Source: Acidobacteriaceae bacterium (lineage in GTDB: Bacteria > Acidobacteriota > Terriglobia > Terriglobales > Acidobacteriaceae). From it: a DNA stretch of 52,059 bases. The notes under the pieces are model-generated. The model was not told the DNA's origin and ran no database searches. It worked only from the letters and a program-made list of their open reading frames with translations. The DNA is taken from contig PLUW01000007.1 of the NCBI GenBank assembly GCA_003162935.1, forward strand, positions 1-52,059, written 5' to 3'. Positions 1 to 7,805 of this stretch are shown here, piece by piece. A program made the translations under genes and the position numbers. How positions within the stretch are numbered: the stretch's first letter is position 1; every line of letters starts with the position of its first letter.

Positions 1-126
1 TTTGAAAACCTGGAGGCCGGTTCGAGCATCGAGGAGATCATCGAGCAATTTCATGTAACGCGGGAGCAGATTGTCGCCGTGCTCGACTTTGCCGCGCGCA
101 GTCTTGATGCTACTCCGGTCCCATAA
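1..126 (+). CDS. C-terminal end of a DUF433-like (VapB-type antitoxin) protein, truncated by the window start
   Basis: Frame 1 reads FENLEAGSSIEEIIEQFHVTREQIVAVLDFAARSLDATPVP*, typical of the DUF433 C-terminal HTH region. Confidence 0.65.
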   Translation, partial: FENLEAGSSIEEIIEQFHVTREQIVAVLDFAARSLDATPVP

Positions 127-185
127 ATGGTCTTGGGAAGGGCACGGCTTCAGCCGTGCCGCTAACGACCGCCAGAAATGCGGGC
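127..185. repeat. Intergenic hairpin repeat: GCACGGCTTCAGCCGTGC plus GGGCTTTAGCCC
   Basis: Two adjacent palindromes read directly in the sequence; resembles dispersed intergenic repeats of Acidobacteriota (from memory). Confidence 0.5.
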
Positions 186-373
186 TTTAGCCCCTGAGGC
201 ACTGCTCATGAGTCTGCGCGAACGATGAAAATGGCTAGCGTTGCGCCCAGTAAATCCGCGACACAAGATTAATTTGTCATCCTGAGCGAAGAGAAGGACC
301 CATGTATTCTGTCGGCGCTGGCGAAATGCACAAGCATAGCGTGGTACGGCGTGCCTGCTAAGAGAGGCCGCGC

Positions 374-1396
374 ATGAAAACGAAGAACATCCTGCTGCTC
401 TCGGTGTTGTCGGCTCTCATTATCTGCGCAGCGTTCTGGGGCTTCAAAAGGCATCGCGACCGCCCTGAGAGGGACCTGCTCAGGAGAGCGCAAGCTGGTG
501 ATGCCAAGTCCCAATTCGAACTGGCGAAGGCGTACCAGAATGGCTGGAGGCATTTCCCCAAAGACGGGAAAGCCGCGTTCGACTGGTACTCACGAGCAGC
601 CGGGCAAGGCTATGCAAAGGCACAGACCAATCTGGGCTATATGTATGCAAAGGGTGATGGCGTCAAGAAGGACGACGCTGCCGCCTTTCAGTGGTTTCAA
701 AAAGCCGCCTTGCAAGGAGATCTGTATGCCGAGCGGAACGTGGGAGCGAGGTACGCAAAGGGGATTGGCGTTCCGCAGGACTATTTGGAAGCGGCCCTCT
801 GGCTTCGGAAGGCAGCGGAGCAGGGGGATGCTGGGTCACAGATGGCCCTCGCTTCAATGTACGCAGCAGGAATAGGCGTCCAGCGCGATCGGGCGATGGC
901 CCTAGCCTGGTACCTCGTTGCACGGGCAGGGGGGAAAGTAGACGACAAAGACAAGGGGCACGCGGACGAAATTCAGAAACATCTAACGCCCGCGCAGGTG
1001 TTGGAAGCCCAGCAACTGGCCTCGTCGTGGTGGACATCCCATTCGAACGGTACGAAGATGCCCGAGTATTCCAAGAGCGCCCGGCAGACGCAAGAGTCCG
1101 ACCAGGTCCCTGTTCGCCACCGCCGCACTGCCGCCCAGGCCGATATCGACCGCGACATTGCTGTGCCGAGTGTCCCCCGACCGAGGCGCGGCGACTGCGA
1201 GACAGGGCACTGGGTGCAATCAGTCTCCGATGACGGAAGTATTGTTGCCCTAGAGGATGGCTCAGTATGGCGTGTGTCAGATACGGACACGGTTGACACA
1301 TTCACCTGGTTGCCGACCGAAGATGTAATTGTTTGCGACGGCAAACTAGTTAACACTGATAGCAGCGAAACGGTTGAGGCAAGTCGGCTGAAATAG
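374..1396 (+). CDS. Membrane-anchored Sel1-repeat (tetratricopeptide-like) protein
   Basis: N-terminal TM segment, then repeated A-x-G-x(3)-A-x(2)-L-G-x-M-Y-x-x-G motifs (AKAQTNLGYMYAKGDGV, AGSQMALASMYAAGIGV). Confidence 0.85.
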   Translation: MKTKNILLLSVLSALIICAAFWGFKRHRDRPERDLLRRAQAGDAKSQFELAKAYQNGWRHFPKDGKAAFDWYSRAAGQGYAKAQTNLGYMYAKGDGVKKDDAAAFQWFQKAALQGDLYAERNVGARYAKGIGVPQDYLEAALWLRKAAEQGDAGSQMALASMYAAGIGVQRDRAMALAWYLVARAGGKVDDKDKGHADEIQKHLTPAQVLEAQQLASSWWTSHSNGTKMPEYSKSARQTQESDQVPVRHRRTAAQADIDRDIAVPSVPRPRRGDCETGHWVQSVSDDGSIVALEDGSVWRVSDTDTVDTFTWLPTEDVIVCDGKLVNTDSSETVEASRLK

Positions 1397-1785
1397 GCTA
1401 GCGCAACGAGAGAAATGCAGAATGTCGCAAAAATCATGCGGGAGTTACTTGCGTGCAAGAAGATTGCAAGAGCTAAGGATGATTTACAAGGTGAAATTTA
1501 AGCATATATTGTTAGCCGCTACATATTCGTTTGGGTCTTCCTGCTAGTTTCAGCCCCTTCTACTTTTAAGGCGTTCCAATATTTCCCCAGCCTTCACAAA
1601 ATTAGACCTTGTAAACTCCTCAGCCGCTATACAGTTGTGCCTAGACTCGTGTCTAGATTCTGAGGCGTTTCGACTATCTTCCCATCCGTTGCTGCCGACA
1701 CCAGCCATCCGATTGATTCAACAGGAGATTTACTTCTTGACGATTAAACTATCTTATATTATTATAGATAATAGTAATTTATCTA

Positions 1786-2073
1786 ATGTATGTTTGGACG
1801 GTGCATATGTCGGACGGCAACCGGAGCGGAATCAGACTGTTTCGAATCCGTATGGAAGCTCTTAGAGACCCTTGTGACTCAGACGAGCTATCGATAGCGA
1901 TAGAGCCCGCTATAGATTGCGATGGCTCTGAATGCGGTGTGGCCTTCCCCGACAGCGAGGGGGAGTTGGAAGACCTCCAACCGCACTTCCACCTGAAAAT
2001 TTCAGGGAGACAACCGGATGCAGGGCCGGAGATCTACGCCGTGGACGGTGTGCTACCAAAGGTGATCGATTGA
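1786..2073 (+). CDS. Hypothetical acidic protein (start uncertain)
   Basis: ORF in AT-rich context; no recognised domain. Confidence 0.35.
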   Translation: MYVWTVHMSDGNRSGIRLFRIRMEALRDPCDSDELSIAIEPAIDCDGSECGVAFPDSEGELEDLQPHFHLKISGRQPDAGPEIYAVDGVLPKVID

Positions 2074-2092
2074 TGCCAAGTCGGGAGTCGAA

Positions 2093-2290
2093 ATGAAGTA
2101 TCGAGTCAGTTGGACAATAGAAGTTGAAGCAAACTCAACAGTAGATGCCGCCTTTGACGCTCATAGAATCATGGGAGATCCGGACCGTTTCTCAACCGCG
2201 AGTCTAACCGTATTCGATCCCCAGGGCCAGATGGAGATCTTCGAATTCGAGAAAGAAATCACCACGACACAAACGCCTGGACACGCATGA
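2093..2290 (+). CDS. Hypothetical small protein
   Basis: 65-aa ORF MKYRVSWTIEVEANSTVDAAFDA..., purine-rich stretch upstream. Confidence 0.5.
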   Translation: MKYRVSWTIEVEANSTVDAAFDAHRIMGDPDRFSTASLTVFDPQGQMEIFEFEKEITTTQTPGHA

Positions 2291-2303
2291 CCGGTAAGCG
2301 TCT

Positions 2304-2564
2304 TCAGTCTAGCCGCGCTCGTCCACGCTGCGTCACCTCGCGGGCAAGTTCCCGCATGGATTCCTGCGTGATCGCGCGTCCTTCGCCACGGGCCAGCGAT
2401 GCTTCCGCCTCATCGACGGCGGCTAGGATTTCCGCGCGGCCACGTTCCCGCTCCTCCCACAAAGAAAGAGCTTCCTTCACCGCGTCTTCCTCGCGCAGAA
2501 GCCGTCCGCTGTCAATCGCTTGACGGACAAAGGCCCTTTGGTCGGGGGTAAGTTGCACTTCCAT
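2304..2564 (-). CDS. ParD-like ribbon-helix-helix antitoxin (type II TA)
   Basis: MEVQLTPDQRAFVRQAIDSGRLLREEDAVKEALSLWEERE...; start trimmed to the ATG at 2564. Confidence 0.7.
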   Translation of the reverse strand: MEVQLTPDQRAFVRQAIDSGRLLREEDAVKEALSLWEERERGRAEILAAVDEAEASLARGEGRAITQESMRELAREVTQRGRARLD

Positions 2565-2881
2565 AAGCGTTAGCGTAGGAGCCGGAGGCGCAGGTGTCAA
2601 GCCACTTCTGACTTCTGATTTTTCATCACAAACCACCAGCGCGTCCTGTCACAGGCACGCCCCTCCAGCGCGACAATAGCCACCGATTGGGGCGGCCGTG
2701 TGCCGCACGCACCGCGCCCTTTGCGACAAGTGGGCTTCGTCGCGACCATGCACACGGGCGCCCCGTGATCCGACCCCTTGACACCCTCTCTTATAATAAA
2801 AGTATCAACACAATGAATTTCAACCGCGCGGCTCTCCGGCCACTAAGTCGAGGTCCGCAACCAGAATTGTGGGGAACGCAC

Positions 2882-3159
2882 TAACTCATTAGGAATCAAG
2901 ATTTTACCTATAACTCCTTTCCGCTCAAGATTTTGGCGGGAATTTCCCGCTAAAATCTTGATTCCAATAGATCGAGGGGGGGAGGGGGGTGGGGGGTACC
3001 CGAAAGCTGGCAGAAAGCAGGAAAACCCCCGGAATACTAGGAGCGCTCATAACTCATTAAGAAATAAAGACTTTACGAGTAACCCGTTTAAACTCAAAGA
3101 CCTGGCGTGATTCACCTCCAAGTCTTTGATTCCAAAAGACCGGTGGAGGGGGTACCACC
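2882..3159 (+). repeat. Tandem pair of homologous structured elements (copy A about 2882-3001, copy B about 3050-3159)
   Basis: Both begin TAACTCATTA, share layout arm1-arm2-arm3, TTGATTCCAA.AGA.CG and GGGGGTACC tails; inverted repeats verified by eye. Confidence 0.75.
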
Positions 3160-3245
3160 CTACCTAAGTGGTTATTGCACCCTTAGTAAATAGTCGACCC
3201 GAAGAAAGGCCAAGTGCTCTAGCGGTACACTTCTGCAAGACTCCG

Positions 3246-4502
3246 ATGAGCATTTCGCCGCGCACCATCTTCCACGTCGACATGGACGCCTTCTTCGTGT
3301 CGGTCGAAGAACTTTTCGACCCGAGCCTGAAAGGCAAGCCAGTCGTCGTCGGCGGACAGCGCGACGAGCGCGGAGTAGTCTCCGCCGCATCCTACGCCGC
3401 CCGAAAATTCGGCGTGCACTCGGCTATGCCCCTGCGCACCGCCGCGAAGCTTTGTCCGAAGGCAATTTTTGTCAACGGACATCCCGAACGCTATCGCGAG
3501 TATTCCGCCAAAGTTCACGAGGTGCTTGGGCACTTCTCTCCCTTGGTAGAGATGGCTTCGGTCGATGAGGCGTATCTCGACATGACGGGAACCGAGCGCT
3601 TGCACGGCAGACCATTGCAAGCCGCGCAGCGTCTGCATGACTCGATGAAGTCGAATACGCATTTGAACTGCTCGATCGGAATCGGCACCTCGCGCCTGAT
3701 TGCGAAAGTATCCTCAGCGAAAGCCAAGCCCAACGGAGTGTTCTGGGTGTTACCGGGAAGAGAAGCCAAATTCCTCGCGCCGCTCGCGGTTGGCGACATT
3801 CCCGGTGTAGGCAAAGTGATGGAAGAGAAGTTGCACGCGATCGGCATCCAGAAAATTGGCGACCTGGCTAAACTCGACGACCGCGATCTGGAAAATCGCT
3901 TTGGGAAATGGGGCCTGGCGCTGGCCGGAAAGTCACGCGGTGAAGACGCAGGAGGCTGGTTCGACAACGAAGTCGGAGAAAACGTCGACCCGAAATCAAT
4001 CAGCCACGAGCACACGTTCGACGAGGACACAGGCGATGCCGAGCGCCTGCAATCCACGTTGATGCGCCTCAGCGAGATGGTGGGAAGGCGCCTGCGCGAA
4101 GGCGGATATTTCGCGCGCACGTTGCAGCTGAAATTGCGCTACAAAGATTTCACAACAATCACGCGAGCGCATTCCCTCGACCAGCCGACGCAGATGGATC
4201 ACCACATCTTCGAGCAAACGCGACGTCTGTTTTTCGCCAACTGGAAGCCGGGCGCTCCGGTGCGCTTGCTCGGCGTGCAAGCGTCAAATTTCGAATCCGG
4301 TCCCGGCCAACTCGACCTGCTGGAGCCAAAGCGCGACGAGCGCTGGAAAAACGCTCTCGCCGCCGCGGACCATCTGCGCGACAAATTTGGCGAAGCGGCA
4401 ATCGGTCTCGCCCGAGGCATGAAAGGCGGATTCCGCGAGCGCATCCACGAAAATCCGGCAGCGCTGCCGGGGAAGGGAAAGAAGAAAAGGCCTGAAGCTT
4501 GA
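3246..4502 (+). CDS. dinB: DNA polymerase IV (Y-family)
   Basis: FHVDMDAFFVSVEE, KPVVVGG, SVDEAYLDMTG, CSIGIGTSRLIAKVSSAKAKPNG; start at the ATG preceding SISPRTIFHVDMDAFF. Confidence 0.95.
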   Translation: MSISPRTIFHVDMDAFFVSVEELFDPSLKGKPVVVGGQRDERGVVSAASYAARKFGVHSAMPLRTAAKLCPKAIFVNGHPERYREYSAKVHEVLGHFSPLVEMASVDEAYLDMTGTERLHGRPLQAAQRLHDSMKSNTHLNCSIGIGTSRLIAKVSSAKAKPNGVFWVLPGREAKFLAPLAVGDIPGVGKVMEEKLHAIGIQKIGDLAKLDDRDLENRFGKWGLALAGKSRGEDAGGWFDNEVGENVDPKSISHEHTFDEDTGDAERLQSTLMRLSEMVGRRLREGGYFARTLQLKLRYKDFTTITRAHSLDQPTQMDHHIFEQTRRLFFANWKPGAPVRLLGVQASNFESGPGQLDLLEPKRDERWKNALAAADHLRDKFGEAAIGLARGMKGGFRERIHENPAALPGKGKKKRPEA

Positions 4503-4567
4503 TTGAGCGCTTACAACGCCTCTGACGCAGACAACCTCTGCAATCGAACCTCTGACCTCTGCAATCG

Positions 4568-5413
4568 CTACGAGATATATTCCCGAATATACTCGTCGCG
4601 CGAAGCAGCCAGCTCGTGAGCGTCGCCATCGAAGATGACCTTGGCGTCCTTCAGTATCAGAAAGCTCATCGCGACTTCGCCGCGTTGGCCTTTCGGCAGA
4701 GCCACCATCTGATTGGTGGCTTGATCGAATTCGTGAGTCGCCATGGTGAAGGCGTCCTGCAGGCGGTGCGTCACCATCAGGGCGCTGGTCTTGGCAACGT
4801 CACGCTGTTTCATGATGAGTTCCACGATGGTGTTCGAAGTCACCGGATCGAGTCCGCCGGTCGGCGAGTCGTAGAGCAGCACTTCAGGTTCGGTGATGAT
4901 GGCGCGGGCGATGGCCACGCGCCGTCTCATGCCGCCCGACAGTTCGGAGGGACGCATATCGTAAGTTCGTTCCAACTCCACGAAGCGCAGCACCTCGCGC
5001 ACTCGCCGCTCGATTTCCTCGGGGGAGAGTTTCTCTTCCATCAGACGGAAAGCGACGTTCTCATAAACCTTGAGTGAGTCGAAGAGGGCGCTTTCCTGGA
5101 ACACGATCCCCACGCGACGCCGCAGTTCGAACAGTTCCTGCTCAGACATTCGCGTGACTTCTTCGCCCAGTACGAAGATGCGTCCGCTATCGGGCCTCAA
5201 CAGTCCGATGGCGAGTTTGAGCAGAGTGCTCTTGCCAGAACCAGCGACGCCGAACACCGCCTTGGTTTCGCCATGCGCCAACCGAAACGAAATGCTGTCG
5301 AGCACCACATTGTCATCGAACGCAATGGAAACATTCTCGAACTCAATGGCGTAATCGGAGGGACTCACCACCGCGGCCGCCGTGTTCGCGCTGGGCAGAG
5401 TGGGAGCGGGCAT
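4568..5413 (-). CDS. ABC transporter ATP-binding protein, MlaF-type
   Basis: Walker A GVAGSGKST, signature LSGGMRRRVAIARAI, adjacent to an MlaE-type permease. Confidence 0.9.
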   Translation of the reverse strand: MPAPTLPSANTAAAVVSPSDYAIEFENVSIAFDDNVVLDSISFRLAHGETKAVFGVAGSGKSTLLKLAIGLLRPDSGRIFVLGEEVTRMSEQELFELRRRVGIVFQESALFDSLKVYENVAFRLMEEKLSPEEIERRVREVLRFVELERTYDMRPSELSGGMRRRVAIARAIITEPEVLLYDSPTGGLDPVTSNTIVELIMKQRDVAKTSALMVTHRLQDAFTMATHEFDQATNQMVALPKGQRGEVAMSFLILKDAKVIFDGDAHELAASRDEYIREYIS

Positions 5414-5416
5414 GAC

Positions 5417-6211
5417 TTACCTGTACCCAAAGATCGCGAAGATCAACTTGGTCACGAAGAAATCCACCACTAGAATCAGCACCGAGGAAGCGACCACGGC
5501 CTGGGTCGTGGATCGTCCGACTCCCTGGGTCCCGCCGCGCGTCGACATGCCGTAATAACAACCGACGGTCGAAATGATGAACCCGAACAGCACCGGCTTG
5601 ATGAGGCCGGTGAACACATCGCGGAACACAAGCGTCTGCCACACCGAGGTCCAATACTGCTGCGTGTCGAGCCCGAACAGCAGATGCGCCACCCCATAGC
5701 CGCCGATCAGCCCGAGCAGGTCCGCGATAATGGTCAGAAAAAAGAGCATGAAGGCGGTGGCCCCGATGCGCGGCGTAATCAGCTTCTTGGTGGGGTCGGT
5801 GCCCAGGGCGCGCATGGCATCGATCTGCTCGGTCACGATCATGGAGCCCAATTCGCTCGCCATGCCGGAAGCGTTGCGCCCCGCCACCATCAGCCCAGTG
5901 ATCAGCGGCCCCAGTTCGGTGACCATGCCGAGCGACACGAGCTGGCCGATCAGCGTGACCCCGCCAAATCGTTGCAACGTGCTGGCGGAGTTCAGCGCCA
6001 ACAGCGCGCCGACGGAGAGTCCCGTGAGAATGACGATGGGGAGGGAACCGACGCCGATCAGGTCCGCCTGCTGCAGCATATCTCCCATGTAAAGCGGACG
6101 GCGAAAGAAATTCGCGAGGGACTGCGCTGAGAGCAGCGTGTATTCCTGAACCGCCAGCGCAAATTCTTTGGCGACTTCAAAGGGCGAGATCAGTTCGAGT
6201 TCGAGCGCCAT
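5417..6211 (-). CDS. MlaE/YrbE-family ABC transporter permease
   Basis: TELGPLITGLMVAGRNASGMASELGSMIVTEQIDAMRALGTDP motif of the MlaE family. Confidence 0.93.
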   Translation of the reverse strand: MALELELISPFEVAKEFALAVQEYTLLSAQSLANFFRRPLYMGDMLQQADLIGVGSLPIVILTGLSVGALLALNSASTLQRFGGVTLIGQLVSLGMVTELGPLITGLMVAGRNASGMASELGSMIVTEQIDAMRALGTDPTKKLITPRIGATAFMLFFLTIIADLLGLIGGYGVAHLLFGLDTQQYWTSVWQTLVFRDVFTGLIKPVLFGFIISTVGCYYGMSTRGGTQGVGRSTTQAVVASSVLILVVDFFVTKLIFAIFGYR

Positions 6212-6347
6212 GTCGGATGGGGGAACTGCTGCTCAAGAAACTATAGCAGAGAGGGAAAGCATCGGGTCATCTCACCATCGGGTCATCGGGCGATCGAAAA
6301 CCCGAGGGGCCTAGCCGTTTTCAGGTGACCCGATGGCCCGATCTCAC

Positions 6348-7805
6348 TCACTCCCGGCTCTTCTTCTTGATCTCGATGGCCAGCCGTTTGATCTTCTGAT
6401 TCAGCGTCGAGAGTGGAACATGGAAACGCTCGGCCGCTTCGGTCTGGTTCCAGCCGGACTGCTCCAGCATGTCGACGATGATCCGCCGTTCGCAGTCTTC
6501 CATGATGCCGAACAGCGATGTCCCGGCGCTGGCATCGATGGTTGCAATCGTGTTTCCCCGGCCCACGACGTGGTCGGGCAGCAAATCGACGCCAATGTCG
6601 CTATCGGAAGACAGCACGACGGCGCGTTCGATTGTGTTCTCCAGTTCGCGAACATTGCCCGGCCAGGAGTAACTCATCAGCGGCCGCAGCGCCTCGGTGG
6701 CGATGCGGCGAATCGGACGCTCGTTCTCTTCGGAGTATTTCTGGAGAAAATGCTGCACTAGCAGCGGAATATCCTCGCGGCGCTGCCGCAGCGGCGGCAA
6801 GTCGATGCTGATTACGTTCAGGCGATAGAACAAATCTTCGCGGAACTTGCCTTCCTTCACCATCTGCCGAAGATCCACGTTGGTGGCGGCGATGATGCGC
6901 ACGTCCGCTTGAATTTCCTGCACGCCGCCCAAGTGCATGAACTTGCGATCCTGCAACACGCGCAGGATCTTCGCCTGCGTGTCCATGCTCATAGTGCCGA
7001 TCTCATCGAGAAAGAGCGTGCCCCGGTCGGCCACCTCGAACAGCCCCTTCTTCGACACAACTGCGCTGGTAAAAGCGCCTTTGACGTGTCCAAACAGCGT
7101 GGATTCCAGCAGGTCGGGCGGCGTCGATCCGGAGTTGACAGGAACGAAGGGCCGGTCGCGCCGCGTGGAATTCAGGTGAATCGCCTTGGCGATCAACTCC
7201 TTGCCCGTCCCGCTTTCGCCTTGCAGCAACACCGTCGAGCGGCTGGGTGCAACCTGCGCGACCAGGTCGAAAATCTTGAGCATGGGTTCGCTCTTGCCCA
7301 CGATGTGCTCAAAGTTGTAACGCTGTTTGAGCGCGCGCTTGAGCTGAACGTTTTCTTCTTCCGCTTTCTGGCGAGCGACGGCCGCACGCACGTCGGCCAA
7401 CAGTTTTTCGTTGTCCCACGGCTTCTGGATGAAGTTTGTGGCTCCGGATTGCATGGCGCGCACCGCGTTCTCCACCGTGCCATAGGCCGTGATCATGATG
7501 ACGGCCTGCTGCGGGTGCAGCACTCGAATCTCCGCCAGCACGTCCATCCCGTTCTTATCGGGGAGCGCCAAGTCGAGCAGGACCACGTCAAAGGTACGTT
7601 CTCCAACATGCGCCATCCCTTCACGTCCGTTCCCTGCCACCGCGACTGTGTAGCCCTCGAGTTGCAGGAGCGTTTCGAGCGATTCCCGAATTTCCGCTTC
7701 GTCGTCGATGATGAGGATTCTGCCCGCGCTTTCCGGTTGCGTGCGTTCCGGCGTACTCCGCCGCGGGATTGTCGTGACTTCAGATACTGCTGCCAATTCA
7801 GACAT
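6348..7805 (-). CDS. Sigma-54-dependent NtrC-family response regulator
   Basis: REC domain (ILIIDDEAEIRESL), GESGTGKELIAKAIH, GAFTSA, C-terminal Fis-type HTH. Confidence 0.95.
   Translation of the reverse strand: MSELAAVSEVTTIPRRSTPERTQPESAGRILIIDDEAEIRESLETLLQLEGYTVAVAGNGREGMAHVGERTFDVVLLDLALPDKNGMDVLAEIRVLHPQQAVIMITAYGTVENAVRAMQSGATNFIQKPWDNEKLLADVRAAVARQKAEEENVQLKRALKQRYNFEHIVGKSEPMLKIFDLVAQVAPSRSTVLLQGESGTGKELIAKAIHLNSTRRDRPFVPVNSGSTPPDLLESTLFGHVKGAFTSAVVSKKGLFEVADRGTLFLDEIGTMSMDTQAKILRVLQDRKFMHLGGVQEIQADVRIIAATNVDLRQMVKEGKFREDLFYRLNVISIDLPPLRQRREDIPLLVQHFLQKYSEENERPIRRIATEALRPLMSYSWPGNVRELENTIERAVVLSSDSDIGVDLLPDHVVGRGNTIATIDASAGTSLFGIMEDCERRIIVDMLEQSGWNQTEAAERFHVPLSTLNQKIKRLAIEIKKKSRE

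Noticed and set aside
1735-1795. AT-rich island with imperfect palindrome CTATCTTATATTATTATAGATAATAG
   Set aside because: May simply be a promoter region; symmetry too imperfect to claim a site
2778-2797. TTGACA...TATAAT promoter pair
   Set aside because: Spacing is only 8 bp, incompatible with a standard sigma-70 promoter of 16-18 bp
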